A DNA stretch of 64,000 bases from Actinopolyspora lacussalsi subsp. righensis (GCF_900116555.1 NZ_FPAT01000007.1:124001-188000); one strand, 5' to 3'. Positions 1 to 9,868 are shown, counted from the stretch's first letter. A program made the numbers and translations. The notes: a model not told the origin generated them from the letters alone.

Positions 1-14
1 TCCCCGACGGAACG

Positions 15-578
15 TCACTCCTCGAAGGTGGCGTGCATCGCGTTGAGCAGGTTCGGTGCCAGAGCGCTGTCCTCGACGAGCTCACCCTCCTCCCGCTCCG
101 GATCACCGTCGAAGCCGTCGTCGACCTCGGGATCCTTGTTGCGCAACCGCAGCAGGCAGGTCTGCGTTCCGCCGCGCAGTACGGCGGCGACCAGCCGTGC
201 TTCCCGGCGTTCCGGATGTTGCGCGGCGGCGCTCCGCGCGGCGTCGTCCTCGCTCGGGAGCTCCTGCTCTGCCTCCGGGGGCAACACCACGATCTCCTGG
301 ACCAGCGCGCAGCCCAGTACCCGTTCCGGCCAGCCGATACCAGCCAGGGCCTCTCCGATGTCGTTGCCGGGCAGCTCTTCCTGCTCCACCGGCGTCAGTG
401 TCGAACTCGTGTTGAGCTGTTCGGCCAGGCCGGGCTCGGCCTCCAGCAGCTCCGCGGTATCGACCAGCGCGAACATTCTGGCCGGCCGTTCCCAGCCTTC
501 CGAAGCCACGAACTGCTCGATCTCGCGTGCCACCGCGGGCAACCCCGCGGTCATTTCCTCGGTGATAGCGGACGACAT
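15..578 (-). CDS. PPA1309 family protein
   Basis: Acidic protein of 187 residues of unknown biochemical role. I start it at the ATG at 578, where the sequence begins MSSAITEEMTAGL; longer in-frame extensions upstream are Arg-rich and look non-coding. A mid-protein stretch reading GWPERVLGCALVQEIVVLPP and the Asp/Glu-rich C-terminus resemble the actinobacterial PPA1309 family, which is commonly encoded divergently next to UPF0182 genes, as here. No signal peptide or membrane segment is visible. Family assignment is from memory of the neighbourhood and the sequence style. Confidence 0.7.
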   Translation of the reverse strand: MSSAITEEMTAGLPAVAREIEQFVASEGWERPARMFALVDTAELLEAEPGLAEQLNTSSTLTPVEQEELPGNDIGEALAGIGWPERVLGCALVQEIVVLPPEAEQELPSEDDAARSAAAQHPERREARLVAAVLRGGTQTCLLRLRNKDPEVDDGFDGDPEREEGELVEDSALAPNLLNAMHATFEE

Positions 579-816
579 TCGCCCATCGTCGCACCGCCGA
601 GACCTCCCGGTTCGATCCCCGTGACAGCGCTCGTCGCAGGTGATCGGCACACCTTTCCACCTGGTGATCCCACGCTGGGCGGGATGTCCGTTTGATGCGA
701 ATTCGCGGGCGCGTCCCACCATCTCGTGACGAGGTCGTAGAGTTGTCCGCACGGGAGCCCGGGTCGCACCGGTGACCCGGCCCCGTTGCCCGCGGATCGT
801 CACCAGGGAGTGCGCT

Positions 817-3800
817 GTGGCCACGAGGCCGGTAGGAGTACCCAATTTGTCCCGGCGAAGCCGGATCCTTCTGATCCTGGGCGCGGTCGTGCTGGTAGGA
901 CTGATAGTCGGATCACGCCTGATCGGGACATACGTCAATTGGCTGTGGTTCGGCAGTATCGACTACCGGGGGATCTTCACGACGATCGTGCTCACCCGGA
1001 TCGTGTTGTTCGTCTGTGCGGCCGTTTTCCTCGCCGGAGTCCTGGCGTTGAACCTCTGGCTGGCCTATCGCACCAGACCCGTGTTCGTGCCGCTCGGAAG
1101 TGGGCAGGACGACCCGTTGATGCGGTACCGCACCGTCATCACGCAGCGGTCCAAGTGGTTCGGCATCGGAATCCCGGCGATCGTCGGTGCCATCGGTGGT
1201 CTGGCCGCCACCGGTGACTGGCGCATGGTGCAGCTGTTCCTGAACCGCACCCCGTTCGGGACCGAGGACCCGGTCTTCGGCCACGACATCAGCCTCTACA
1301 TCTTCCAGCTGCCGTTCTTCCGCTGGCTGCTGGCATGGGCGTTCATCGCCGTCACGCTGTCGTTCTTCGGCGCACTGGCCGTGCACTACATCTTCGGTGG
1401 CATCAAGCTCGCGGGCAGGTCCGGGCAGATCTCGCAGCCCGCCCGGATCCAGCTCGCCCTGTTGGCCGGGATCTTCGTGCTGCTCAAGGCCGTCGACTTC
1501 TTCTTCGACCGCTGGGATCTGCTGCTTTCGCAGCGCAGTGAGCTGTTCACCGGTGCCAGCTACACCGACCTCAACGCGGTGATGCCCGCGAAGGTGATCC
1601 TGCTGTGCATCTCCATCATCTGCGCCCTGGCCTTCTTCGCCGTCGTGTTCCTGCGCAACCTGCAGATTCCGGCGTTGGCGACGGTGTTGCTGGTGCTGTC
1701 CAGTCTGGTCATCGGCGCGCTGTGGCCCGCACTGCTGCAGCAGTTCTCGGTCGAACCCAACGCCAACCAGCGCGAGGCGACCTCGATCGAGCGCAACATA
1801 GCCGCCACCAGGCAGGCCTTCGGTATCAGCAAGGAGGACGTGACAGTTCGCGAGAACTACACGCAGGGCGGTGGCTCGGACTCTGGTGACTCCGGCTCCG
1901 GCTCCGACTCCGGTTCGAGCGGCTCCGATGTAACTCCGGAGGACGTCGCCGAGGACACCGGCACCGTCTCCAACGTGCGACTGCTCGACCCGAGCCTGCT
2001 CTCCGAGACGTTCACCCAGCTGCAGCAGCAGTTCAACTTCTACGGGTTCCCGGAAGAACTCGACATCGACCGTTACCGGGACGAGAACGGCGACCTGCAG
2101 GACTACCTGGTCGCCGTGCGGGGGATCAACACCGATGGCCTGGCCGAGAACCAGCAGTCCTGGATCAACCGGCACATGGTCTACACCCACGGCAACGGTT
2201 TCGTGAGCGCACCCGCCGACCGCGTCAGCTCGGTGCCCGGTGAAGGAGGCGACACCGGTGCCTACCCGGTGTTCTCGATGAGCGACGTCTCCAACGACGG
2301 CGAGGGCGAGATCCCGGTCGAGCAGCCCCGGGTCTACTACGGTGAGCTGAACCAGGACTACGCCATCGTCGGTGCCGAGCAGGGTGAGGAGCCGCAGGAG
2401 TACGACACGCAGAACTCGCGCTACACCTACCAGGGTGAGGGTGGCGTCGGCATCGGGAACTGGTTCAACCGTGCCGTGTTCGCGGCCAACTACGGTGAGC
2501 GCAACATCCTGTTCAACCAGGAGATCGGCTCGCAGTCGCAGATCATGTTCAACCGCAATCCGCGGGAGCGGGTGCAGAAGGTCGCCCCGTGGCTCAAGTT
2601 GGACGGCGATCCCTATCCGACCGTGATCGACGGGAAGATCAAGTGGATCGTCGACGGCTACACCACGCTGAACAATTACCCCTACTCCAAGCTGACCTCG
2701 TTCGGGCAGGCGGCCAGTGACTCCACCAGTAACGTCGCTCAGCCCGACCAGCAGATCAACTACATCCGCAACTCGGTGAAGGCCACCGTGGACGCCTACA
2801 CCGGTGAGGTGACGCTCTACGAGTTCGGTGACAAGGATCCGGTGCTGGAGGCGTGGAAGGGCGTCTTCCCGGGTGTGGTCAAGCCGAAGAGCGAGATCAG
2901 TGACGAGCTGCGGCAGCATTTCCGCTATCCCGCCGACATGTTCAAGGTGCAGCGCGAGCTGCTCGCCCGGTACCACGTGGACGACCCGGGGGACTTCTAC
3001 GCCACCCGCGGTTTCTGGGAGGTCCCCAACGATCCCAACCAGGACCAGCGCAGCGGTTCCGGTGAGAAGCAGCCGCCGTTCTACGTGATCGCCCAGGCAC
3101 CCACGCAGAACCGGCCGACCTTCCAGCTGACCAGTGCCATGACCGCGCTGGAACGCCCGAACCTGTCCGCGTGGATCTCGGCCTCCTCGGATCCCGAGAC
3201 CTACGGCCAGATCACCATGCTGGAGCTGCCCACGGAAAACCAGACGCCGGGACCGGTGCAGGTACAGCGGCAGATGGAGTCCACGCCGAAGGTCACCGAG
3301 GACCGGACGCTGTTCGACAACCCCGGGGTCCGGGCGATGTTCGGTAATCTGCTGACCCTGCCGGTCGAGGGCGGGATGCTCTACGTGGAGCCGATCTACA
3401 TCCGACCGAACAGCGAGGACTCCTACCCGCAGTTGGCCAGGGTGCTGACCTCTTACGGCGACAACGTCGGCTATGCCGATACGCTGCAGGGCTCGCTGGA
3501 GCAGGTGTTCGGTCCCGGTGCGGGGCAGAACACCGAGACCGCCGAGGACGAGAACCAGCAGCAGGACGGTCAGGGGCAGCAGCAGGGCGACCAAGGACAA
3601 CAGCAGGGCGATCAGGGGCAACAGCAGGGCGACCAGGATCAGCAGAGCGACCAGAACCAGCAGCAGGGCAACGGTCAGGGGCAGCAGAACAGCTCCGAGG
3701 TGAACCAGGCCGTGCAGGAGGTGCAGGCCGCGATGGAAGAGGTCCGTTCCGCGCAGAACTCCGGTGACCTCGGCCAGCTGGGTCAGGCGTTCCAGCGACT

Positions 3801-3849
3801 GGAGGAAGCCATGAACCGGTACGAGGAGGTCACCGGCGACGGTGGCTGA
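817..3849 (+). CDS. UPF0182 family integral membrane protein
   Basis: Large membrane protein, 1010 residues, function unknown. I choose the GTG at 817, giving VATRPVGVPNLSRRSR, because a GGGAG ribosome site lies just before it and this N-terminus is characteristic of the family; the in-frame ATG at 772 is less likely. About seven hydrophobic segments occupy the first 310 residues, followed by a Ser/Gly/Asp linker near residues 350-375 and a long hydrophilic domain. Residues about 912-958 form a tandem repeat of the unit GQQQGDQ, absent from most family members as I know them, before a short predicted helical tail. A stem-loop follows the stop. Confidence 0.93.
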   Translation: MATRPVGVPNLSRRSRILLILGAVVLVGLIVGSRLIGTYVNWLWFGSIDYRGIFTTIVLTRIVLFVCAAVFLAGVLALNLWLAYRTRPVFVPLGSGQDDPLMRYRTVITQRSKWFGIGIPAIVGAIGGLAATGDWRMVQLFLNRTPFGTEDPVFGHDISLYIFQLPFFRWLLAWAFIAVTLSFFGALAVHYIFGGIKLAGRSGQISQPARIQLALLAGIFVLLKAVDFFFDRWDLLLSQRSELFTGASYTDLNAVMPAKVILLCISIICALAFFAVVFLRNLQIPALATVLLVLSSLVIGALWPALLQQFSVEPNANQREATSIERNIAATRQAFGISKEDVTVRENYTQGGGSDSGDSGSGSDSGSSGSDVTPEDVAEDTGTVSNVRLLDPSLLSETFTQLQQQFNFYGFPEELDIDRYRDENGDLQDYLVAVRGINTDGLAENQQSWINRHMVYTHGNGFVSAPADRVSSVPGEGGDTGAYPVFSMSDVSNDGEGEIPVEQPRVYYGELNQDYAIVGAEQGEEPQEYDTQNSRYTYQGEGGVGIGNWFNRAVFAANYGERNILFNQEIGSQSQIMFNRNPRERVQKVAPWLKLDGDPYPTVIDGKIKWIVDGYTTLNNYPYSKLTSFGQAASDSTSNVAQPDQQINYIRNSVKATVDAYTGEVTLYEFGDKDPVLEAWKGVFPGVVKPKSEISDELRQHFRYPADMFKVQRELLARYHVDDPGDFYATRGFWEVPNDPNQDQRSGSGEKQPPFYVIAQAPTQNRPTFQLTSAMTALERPNLSAWISASSDPETYGQITMLELPTENQTPGPVQVQRQMESTPKVTEDRTLFDNPGVRAMFGNLLTLPVEGGMLYVEPIYIRPNSEDSYPQLARVLTSYGDNVGYADTLQGSLEQVFGPGAGQNTETAEDENQQQDGQGQQQGDQGQQQGDQGQQQGDQDQQSDQNQQQGNGQGQQNSSEVNQAVQEVQAAMEEVRSAQNSGDLGQLGQAFQRLEEAMNRYEEVTGDGG

Positions 3850-3860
3850 TCCGTAGCGGG

Positions 3861-3890
3861 GAACCGGGTGGTCGGACGACCACCCGGTTC
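3861..3890 (+). terminator. Stem-loop after UPF0182 gene
   Basis: A 14-bp perfect inverted repeat (GAACCGGGTGGTCG and its complement) with a two-base centre starts 11 nt after the UPF0182 stop. It has no T tract, which is common for actinobacterial terminators. A second hairpin, CACCCACCCCC against GGGGGTGGGTG, lies at 3928-3954 just upstream of the first tRNA promoter. Confidence 0.65.
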
Positions 3891-3960
3891 CGATCCAACC
3901 GCTCCGTGACAAGCGAAAACGCGATAACACCCACCCCCGCGCAGGGGGTGGGTGACCACG

Positions 3961-4064
3961 GTGTAGAGTTGCAACTACAACGAAACACGGCGCGGGGTGG
4001 AGCAGTTCGGTAGCTCGCTGGGCTCATAACCCAGAGGTCACAGGTTCGAATCCTGTCCCCGCTA
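3961..4064 (+). repeat. Direct duplication of promoter plus tRNA-fMet (copy 1)
   Basis: The segment from GTGTAGAGTT through the tRNA body recurs at 4375-4478, exactly 414 bp downstream, with no differences that I see over about 104 bases. It covers the tRNA and roughly 30 bases upstream, including a TAGAGT that could be the -10 box, so both copies carry their own promoter. Sequence outside the repeat is unrelated, including the two terminators. Confidence 0.85.
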
Positions 4065-4067
4065 CCA
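3991..4067 (+). tRNA. tRNA-fMet (CAT), copy 1, CCA encoded
   Basis: Cloverleaf folds with anticodon CAT. Three consecutive G-C pairs at the base of the anticodon stem (GGG...CCC) and an unpaired first base (C1 opposite T72) mark it as the initiator tRNA. The 3' CCA is encoded in the DNA. A strong terminator follows immediately. Confidence 0.97.
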
Positions 4068-4071
4068 GAAA

Positions 4072-4107
4072 GCCCCCTTCCGGGAATCCCGGAAGGGGGC
4101 GATTTTT
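4072..4107 (+). terminator. Rho-independent terminator after tRNA-fMet copy 1
   Basis: Perfect 14-bp stem GCCCCCTTCCGGGA paired with its complement, directly adjoining, followed by GATTTTT. It starts five bases after the encoded CCA. Confidence 0.92.
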
Positions 4108-4374
4108 CGTCCGGCTGTGGTTCGCCCCGTCAGGGACTTCGGCCGGGGCTCTTTTGGTCCCGGTCCGCGATTCTTTCGGAACCGGGGCGGGAGTGTCACG
4201 AGCCGGACCACGTCCGGGTTACGGCATCCCTCCCGGGCGGACGCGAAGCCACACACGCTTGTCGGTCCGTCACCCGGCACCAGGGGGCTCCCCTGCCTGA
4301 TGGAGCGAGAAACCGCTGATGAGCGGAGGGGATCATCGGTTGAGCACCCCCCTGTGTGGCGGTCGCGGGCGGCG

Positions 4375-4478
4375 GTGTAGAGTTGCAACTACAACGAAAC
4401 ACGGCGCGGGGTGGAGCAGTTCGGTAGCTCGCTGGGCTCATAACCCAGAGGTCACAGGTTCGAATCCTGTCCCCGCTA
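4375..4478 (+). repeat. Direct duplication of promoter plus tRNA-fMet (copy 2)
   Basis: Second copy of the 104-bp unit at 3961-4064. The identity ends at the discriminator base: copy 1 continues into CCA and copy 2 into CTG, so the duplication boundary or later divergence lies exactly at the tRNA 3' end. Confidence 0.85.
4405..4478 (+). tRNA. tRNA-fMet (CAT), copy 2, CCA not encoded
   Basis: Same body as the first copy, with anticodon CAT and initiator features. The discriminator A is followed by CTGAG, so CCA must be added after transcription. Differing CCA status between otherwise identical neighbours is unusual. Confidence 0.96.
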
Positions 4479-4485
4479 CTGAGAT

Positions 4486-4514
4486 CGGCCCCCGGAGCAC
4501 GGCTCCGGGGGCCG
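4486..4514 (+). terminator. Stem-loop after tRNA-fMet copy 2
   Basis: Inverted repeat CGGCCCCCGGAGC / GCTCCGGGGGCCG with a three-base loop, seven bases beyond the tRNA. No T run follows. Confidence 0.7.
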
Positions 4515-5005
4515 AATCGTGTTCGCGGACCCCGGCCCTTCGCGAGGCGTTTCGTAGGGCCGCTTCGGGCGCGCTCTCGTAGGGATCCCTCACGCGGGCA
4601 GATACCGAGTGCGGTCGGTAGGCCGCTGTCGGAGTCGATGCCGGACGCCGGTAGGCGACACGCGGGCCGGGCTGTACGGGCCGGGATTACGCGGGCTGGA
4701 TGACACCGGACACGAACAAGTGGTTCCCACGGTTTCCGGGCCCGCGCATCGCCGAGCCCGGATCTCGTGCCCGTCGGCCTCATCGAAGGTTTCCGGTCGG
4801 GTTGGCGGGTTGCCGCTCGGCGGAACCTCCCGCCGGCTCTCGCTCCGGGGGCCCGACATCGGGTAGCGGCCTACACGACGTCGGGCCGTCCTCGCGAGAG
4901 CGCGACGCGGGAGAACCCGCGGATGATCGGCTGGCTGGGGCTCTCCGACGTTCCCGGCACCGGCAAGACCCACGTCGATCAGTCAACACGACAGGAAAAC
5001 GTCAG
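4515..5005. other. Non-coding stretch, no gene seen
   Basis: About 490 bases between the second initiator tRNA and the small zinc-finger gene. Open frames here overlap one another on both strands, are rich in Arg/Pro/Gly, and lack ribosome sites. I see no RNA gene or clear repeat. Confidence 0.5.
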
Positions 5006-5218
5006 TCAGCCGTCGGCCCACTTGCGGGCACAGTTGGGCGAGCAGACCCGCCCCTCGCTGCTCCCGCCGCGGAAGGCACGCATCTTGCGGCCGCACACTA
5101 TGCAGTTGTGCGGATTCTCCACCTGGATCGGCATCATCGACTTCGCCCGTTCCGAAACCTTGCTCGCCACCTTGGTCCTGCTCTGGGCGAGCTTGGTCCG
5201 CAGCAGACTCCGATGCAC
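5006..5218 (-). CDS. Small CxxC zinc-finger protein of unknown function
   Basis: Basic 70-residue protein starting at a GTG preceded by a strong ribosome site (AGGGAGG, complement of 5226-5232). The N-terminal half is Lys/Arg/Ser-rich with no hydrophobic run. The C-terminal half holds two Cys pairs, CIVC and CSPNC, separated by about 17 residues, which would bind one zinc ion as in zinc-ribbon proteins. The pattern suggests a nucleic-acid- or ribosome-associated protein, but this is inference. It stands alone, divergent from the PadR gene. Confidence 0.7.
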   Translation of the reverse strand: MHRSLLRTKLAQSRTKVASKVSERAKSMMPIQVENPHNCIVCGRKMRAFRGGSSEGRVCSPNCARKWADG

Positions 5219-5575
5219 GGTGTTACCTCCCTAGCTCGGCGGGTCCGTCCCGTACGTCCCCGTCGCAGTGCCCGGCTCCGTTACACTGCCGGTCAGTGTG
5301 AAGGGTGCCCTTAACAGCGGGCCTTACGCAGCATCTCAACCAGATTTACCCATTTCGAGTTAAAAATTAACCCTGTCCAGCGGACAGTGAGTACACGAAT
5401 TGGTTGCTCCCGGGGGATGAAGCCGCGATGGAAGTGAATCCGGGTCGCGACAGTGGTTCCGTGCGCCGAATTGGATGCGTTGCGTGTTCACCGCTCCCCC
5501 TGGTTGCGCTGCTGTTTCGGACACGGCATACGGCCATTGTGGACAGCCTGTCAGTGCCGTGGCACCGTAGGAGCC
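5219..5575. other. Divergent promoter region
   Basis: Intergenic region of 357 bases between the divergent zinc-finger and PadR genes. It contains an AT-richer patch at about 5341-5400, likely where promoters sit, and a partial inverted repeat around 5280-5305 (ACACTG...CAGTGT). No gene is supported. Confidence 0.5.
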
Positions 5576-6073
5576 GTGACCGACCTGAATGCGACATCCG
5601 CAGCCTTGCTGGGACTTCTCCACGAGGGGCCGATGACCGGGGGACAGTTGGTGGCCGCGGCCACCGACCGGTTCAGCGGGTTCTTCAGCGTCACCCGCAG
5701 CCAGGTTTACCGGGAACTGCCCGCGCTGGCCGAGGACGGCATGTTGCGCCTCGGCAAACAGGGGCCCCGCTCCAGCCAGCAGTACATCATCACCGCGGCG
5801 GGCAAGCGTGCCTTCAAGTCGTGGCTGAACACCGAACCGGGACCGGACAACGTGCGCAGTCCGCTGTTGCTGCGGTTGCGCTATGCCGGCATGCTCACCG
5901 CGAAACAACGTGACCACCTGGTCACCTCGGCCCGTGAGCAGTACGTCGAGAAGCTCAACGAGGCCAAGAACGCCGCCAAGGTGGCCGAGGACCCCTACGA
6001 GAAGGCCGCGGCGGACTTCTCGGTGGCGCACAACCGTGCGGTCATCAAGATGCTCGACGCGATACCCGAATGA
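5576..6073 (+). CDS. PadR family transcriptional regulator
   Basis: Winged-helix regulator of 165 residues. The start is the GTG at 5576 beginning VTDLNATSAALLGLL, with AGGAG just upstream; longer extensions are Cys/Arg-rich and unlikely. Residues about 5-80 form the PadR DNA-binding domain, including the signature SVTRSQVYRELPALAEDGML and a wing reading SSQQYIITAAGKRAF. The C-terminal half (about 95-160) is a charged helical dimerisation segment. Its target is not evident; the next gene downstream is the housekeeping prfB. Confidence 0.9.
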   Translation: MTDLNATSAALLGLLHEGPMTGGQLVAAATDRFSGFFSVTRSQVYRELPALAEDGMLRLGKQGPRSSQQYIITAAGKRAFKSWLNTEPGPDNVRSPLLLRLRYAGMLTAKQRDHLVTSAREQYVEKLNEAKNAAKVAEDPYEKAAADFSVAHNRAVIKMLDAIPE

Positions 6074-6155
6074 CCTTCGCGTGAGGTCCGAGCTCGGAAA
6101 AAGGACCGCCGGTCCACGTCCGTGGCCGTGAAGCTGTGAAGTAGGCTGGGGAACC

Positions 6156-7274
6156 GTGAACCCCGACGTCGCCGCCGAGCTCAAGGACATGTCCGAAACC
6201 CTCGAGGGCATCGAGCGAGTCATGGATCTCGATGCGTTGCGGGCCCGGATCGCGGAGCTGGAGGAGGAAGCGGCTCGCCCGGACCTGTGGGACGACGTCG
6301 AATACGCCCAGCGGATCAACAGTCAGCTCGTGTACAAGCAGAGCGATCTGCGCAAGATCACCGGGCTTCGACAGCGTCTCGAAGACCTCGGAGTGCTCTA
6401 CGAACTCGGTGAGAACGAGGACGACAGCGCCAGCGTCGCCGAGGCCGAGCAGGAGCGTGGCCAGCTCAAGAAGGATCTCGCCGATCTGGAGATCCGCACC
6501 CTGCTCTCGGGCGAGTACGACGAGCGCTCCGCCATGGTCACCATCCGGGCGGAAGCGGGTGGCGTGGACGCCGCCGACTTCGCCGAGATGCTGCTGCGGA
6601 TGTACCTGCGGTGGGCGGAACGCCACGAGTACGGGACCGAGGTCTACGACACCTCCTATGCGGAGGAGGCGGGCGTGAAGTCCGCGACCTTCCGGGTGGA
6701 CACCCCCTTCGCCTACGGCACCCTCTCGGTGGAACAGGGCACCCACCGCTTGGTGCGTATCTCGCCGTTCGACAACCAGGGGCGCAGGCAGACCTCGTTC
6801 GCGGGTGTTGAGGTACTGCCGGTGGTCGAGGAGACCGACCACGTGGAGATCCCGGAGAAGGACATCCGGGTGGACGTGTTCCGCTCGTCCGGCCCCGGTG
6901 GGCAGAGCGTCAACACCACCGATTCGGCGGTTCGGCTGACCCACCACCCCACGGGGATCGTGGTTTCCTGCCAGAACGAGAAGTCCCAGCTGCAGAACAA
7001 GGCAGCGGCCATGCGGGTGTTGCAGTCCAAGCTGCTGGCGCGCAAGCGGGAGGAGGAGCGAGCCCAGCTCGACGCGCTGCGGGACAGCAGCGGTTCCGGC
7101 TGGGGCAACCAGATCCGTTCCTACGTGCTGCATCCGTACCAGATGGTCAAGGACCTCCGCAGCGGCTACGAGGTGGGAAACCCGGAGTCGGTGCTCGAGG
7201 GGCAGATCGACGGGCTGCTGGAGTCCGGTATCCGGTGGCGCAAGCAGCAGCACGACCAGGAACAGCAGAGCTGA
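6156..7274 (+). CDS. prfB: Peptide chain release factor 2
   Basis: Class I release factor for UGA and UAA codons, 372 residues from a GTG start. The codon-recognition loop SPF is visible in [15 protein letters not shown], and the peptidyl-hydrolysis motif GGQ lies in [10 protein letters not shown]. The N-terminal helical domain is Glu/Leu-rich. There is no programmed +1 frameshift: the gene reads as one frame and the N-terminus has no in-frame UGA, so the E. coli type of autoregulation is absent. It heads the conserved prfB-ftsE-ftsX-smpB order. Confidence 0.98.
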   Translation: MNPDVAAELKDMSETLEGIERVMDLDALRARIAELEEEAARPDLWDDVEYAQRINSQLVYKQSDLRKITGLRQRLEDLGVLYELGENEDDSASVAEAEQERGQLKKDLADLEIRTLLSGEYDERSAMVTIRAEAGGVDAADFAEMLLRMYLRWAERHEYGTEVYDTSYAEEAGVKSATFRVDTPFAYGTLSVEQGTHRLVRISPFDNQGRRQTSFAGVEVLPVVEETDHVEIPEKDIRVDVFRSSGPGGQSVNTTDSAVRLTHHPTGIVVSCQNEKSQLQNKAAAMRVLQSKLLARKREEERAQLDALRDSSGSGWGNQIRSYVLHPYQMVKDLRSGYEVGNPESVLEGQIDGLLESGIRWRKQQHDQEQQS

Positions 7275-7544
7275 TCCGAGCTCGTCGCGCCGCCTCGGCG
7301 AGCCACCGGTCGTAACCTGCCCGCGCGGGTCCCCGCGGCCCCGGCGGCTCGGATGCCGTGGAGTTCCTTCCCGCGTGGGCGGTTCCGGTGGTTGCCTCCC
7401 GGCGCGCTCTCCGCCGCCTGCGCGGTCCGGAGCCGCTCGCGTCTTTCCCCGCGTTCGAAAAGCGCGCATGGTAATTGGCCGAGTGCAACCAATGGTACGG
7501 GTGAGTGAAGGCCCCCCGGGTGGTCGCAGGTAAGCTCACTGCCC

Positions 7545-8234
7545 GTGATCCGGCTCGAACACGTGTCAAAGACGTACAAGACGTTGGCGCGCCCCGCACT
7601 CGACGACGTCTCGGTGTCCGTGGACAAGGGCGAGTTCGTATTCCTCATCGGCCCCTCCGGGTCGGGCAAGTCCACGTTCCTGCAGTTGCTACTGCGGGAG
7701 GAAGTCCCCACCCGAGGCCGGGTGATCGTCGCCGACTGGAACGTCGCCAAGCTGCCGAGACGGCGCGTTCCCAAGCTGCGGCAGCGGGTCGGTTGTGTGT
7801 TCCAGGACTTTCGCCTGCTCAACAACAAGACCGTCTTCGGCAACGTCGCCTTCGCCCTCGAAGTGATCGGAAAACCCCGGCACACCATCCGCAAGGTGGT
7901 TCCCGAGGTGCTGCAGCTCGTCGGTCTGGACGGCAAGGCGGACCGGATGCCCGTCGAGCTGTCCGGTGGTGAACAGCAGCGGGTCGCCATAGCCAGGGCG
8001 TTCGTCAACCGGCCGCTGGTGCTGATGTGCGATGAGCCCACCGGAAACCTCGATCCGGACACCAGCCAGGACATCATGCTGTTGCTGGAGCGCATCAACC
8101 GCACCGGAACCACGCTGGTCATGGCCACGCACGACCACTCGATCGTCGACTCCATGCGTAGGAGGGTCGTCGAGCTCAGTCACGGCCAGGTCATCCGTGA
8201 CGACGCCCGCGGTGTGTACGGCGTGGGCCGCTGA
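7545..8234 (+). CDS. ftsE: Cell division ATP-binding protein FtsE
   Basis: ATPase subunit of the FtsEX ABC-type complex that controls peptidoglycan hydrolases during division; 229 residues from a GTG. Visible motifs are Walker [10 protein letters not shown], the ABC signature LSGGEQQR, Walker [14 protein letters not shown] and the switch His in MATHDH. The partner ftsX follows after 64 nt. Confidence 0.98.
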   Translation: MIRLEHVSKTYKTLARPALDDVSVSVDKGEFVFLIGPSGSGKSTFLQLLLREEVPTRGRVIVADWNVAKLPRRRVPKLRQRVGCVFQDFRLLNNKTVFGNVAFALEVIGKPRHTIRKVVPEVLQLVGLDGKADRMPVELSGGEQQRVAIARAFVNRPLVLMCDEPTGNLDPDTSQDIMLLLERINRTGTTLVMATHDHSIVDSMRRRVVELSHGQVIRDDARGVYGVGR

Positions 8235-8298
8235 GCCCGCCGCACGCAAGGGCAGCCCCGAACCCCAAGTCGCAGACCGCACCGAAAGCTGACTCAAG

Positions 8299-9201
8299 AT
8301 GCGCGCGAGCTTCGTATCCAGCGAGGTCGTCAACGGCCTTCGTCGTAACGTGTCGATGACGATCGCGATGATCCTGACCACGGCGGTTTCCCTCACCCTG
8401 CTCGGTGGCGGCCTGATCGTCGTCCGCAAGGTGGATCAGGCCCAGGAATCGCTGCGCGACGCGGCAGACGTCGTCGTCTACATGAACGAGGACGTCAGTG
8501 CCAACGATCCCGAGTGCGCCAACGATCCCTGTTCGGGGATCCGTTCCGAGCTGGAGCAGGCCTCCGGCGTGCGGTCGGTGCAGTATCTGAACCGCCAGGC
8601 GATCTTCGAGCGGGCGACCGAGGAGTTCTCGAACCAGCCGCAGCTGCGGGAACTGGTTCGCCCCAAGGCGCTGCCCGCGGCCCTGTGGGTCGAGCTGGGC
8701 GACAACGTCACGCCGCGGGCCATCAAGGAGCAGTTCGAGGGACGTACCGGCATCGGTTCGATCAACGACCAGTCCCAGTTCGTGCGGAACATGGTCAACA
8801 AGCTCAACGACGTGCGTGACGGGACATTCCTGATCGCGGCGTTGCAGGCGTTCGCCGCGCTGCTGTTGATTTCGAACACCATTCAGCTCTCTGCGTTCAA
8901 CCGCCGTACCGAGACGGGCATCATGCGGTTGGTGGGCGCTTCCCGCTGGTACACCCAGCTGCCCTTCCTGCTGGAGGCCATGGTATCCGGCATCATCGGT
9001 TCCGTCGCGGCGACCGGGCTGCTCATGGTGCTCAAGGAGGCGTTCCTCGACGGGCTGATGAAGCCGCTGACCAACGCCGACCTGCTGACCCCGGTCAGTT
9101 ACGCCGACGTGGCCTTCGTGGCACCGATCCTGGTGCTGGTGGCCTCGGCGATCTCCGGTCTGACCGGGTATCTCACCCTGCGGCTGTACGTGCGGATCTG
9201 A
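8299..9201 (+). CDS. ftsX: Cell division protein FtsX
   Basis: Integral membrane partner of FtsE, 300 residues, with the usual topology: a short cytoplasmic tail (NGLRRN near residue 15), a first membrane helix, an extracytoplasmic domain from about residue 50 to 165 that in relatives recruits a cell-wall hydrolase, then three more membrane helices (about 175-195, 220-245, 270-295). A Cys pair (ECANDPC) sits in the external domain and may form a disulphide. Confidence 0.97.
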   Translation: MRASFVSSEVVNGLRRNVSMTIAMILTTAVSLTLLGGGLIVVRKVDQAQESLRDAADVVVYMNEDVSANDPECANDPCSGIRSELEQASGVRSVQYLNRQAIFERATEEFSNQPQLRELVRPKALPAALWVELGDNVTPRAIKEQFEGRTGIGSINDQSQFVRNMVNKLNDVRDGTFLIAALQAFAALLLISNTIQLSAFNRRTETGIMRLVGASRWYTQLPFLLEAMVSGIIGSVAATGLLMVLKEAFLDGLMKPLTNADLLTPVSYADVAFVAPILVLVASAISGLTGYLTLRLYVRI

Positions 9202-9313
9202 GGATCGCTCGTTTCGCGGCTCGGTGCCTCGGCGTTCGGCGCCGGGGTCCGGGCCGTGCCGCGTGCGAAAACCACGTGGTCCACTCGTCGGACGCAGCGC
9301 TATGCTCGCCGGT

Positions 9314-9790
9314 ATGGCAAAGGAACGTGGCCACAACCTGATCGCGCGCAATCGCAAGGCGCGGCACGACTGGACGGTGCTGGACACCTACGAGGGCGGC
9401 ATGGTGCTGACCGGAACCGAGGTGAAGAGTCTCCGTCAGGGCCGAGCCTCGCTGGTCGACTCCTTCGCGACGATCGACCGGGGCGAAGTGTGGCTGCGCA
9501 ACGTGCACATCCCCGAGTACACCGAGGGAACGTGGACCAACCACGCCCCGCGTCGTTCGCGCAAGCTGCTGCTGCACCGCGACGAGATCGAACGACTGCT
9601 TGGCAAGACCAAGGAGAGCGGGCTGAGCCTGGTGCCGCTCTCGCTGTACTTCTCCGACGGCAAGGCCAAGGTCGAGCTGGCACTCGCCCGAGGTAAGCGG
9701 ATCCACGACAAGCGCAGGGACATGGCCAAGCGCGACGCCGAGCGTGAGATGGCGCGGGCGATCGGCCAGCACCGGAAGGGCATGCGCTGA
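9314..9790 (+). CDS. smpB: SsrA-binding protein SmpB
   Basis: tmRNA-binding protein for trans-translation, 158 residues from the ATG at 9314 ([20 protein letters not shown]). Hallmarks are the [10 protein letters not shown] motif, the internal [10 protein letters not shown] segment and the basic C-terminal tail ([17 protein letters not shown]) that enters the ribosomal mRNA channel. An upstream ATG at 9302 would add four residues. Its partner RNA ssrA lies 1.2 kb downstream, separated by one amidohydrolase gene. Confidence 0.97.
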   Translation: MAKERGHNLIARNRKARHDWTVLDTYEGGMVLTGTEVKSLRQGRASLVDSFATIDRGEVWLRNVHIPEYTEGTWTNHAPRRSRKLLLHRDEIERLLGKTKESGLSLVPLSLYFSDGKAKVELALARGKRIHDKRRDMAKRDAEREMARAIGQHRKGMR

Positions 9791-9868
9791 GATGCCGTTA
9801 GGCGGACGACTCCCGTGTGATCGGTCGCGCTCGGATCGGGTGGCGCACGCGGCGTTCGGCTGCCCGCG

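Noticed and set aside
3541-3690. CRISPR-like short repeats in the Gln-rich region
   Set aside because: They are in-frame codon repeats encoding GQQQGDQ, not spaced direct repeats. I saw no CRISPR array in the window.
913-3930. Very long open frame on the minus strand opposite the UPF0182 gene
   Set aside because: Mirror of strong codon bias in a GC-rich gene: Val/Leu/Arg/His-rich, no ribosome site, no motifs. The same applies to the long minus-strand frames opposite the RHS gene (45847-48057, 50464-54150), gdhA (35210-37168) and the LVIVD gene.
4923-4980. Walker-A-like GTGKT in the gap after the tRNA genes
   Set aside because: Short chance match in a low-quality frame with no ATPase context.
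6100-6260. Programmed frameshift in prfB
   Set aside because: The gene is a single frame from GTG 6156, with no in-frame TGA near codon 25.
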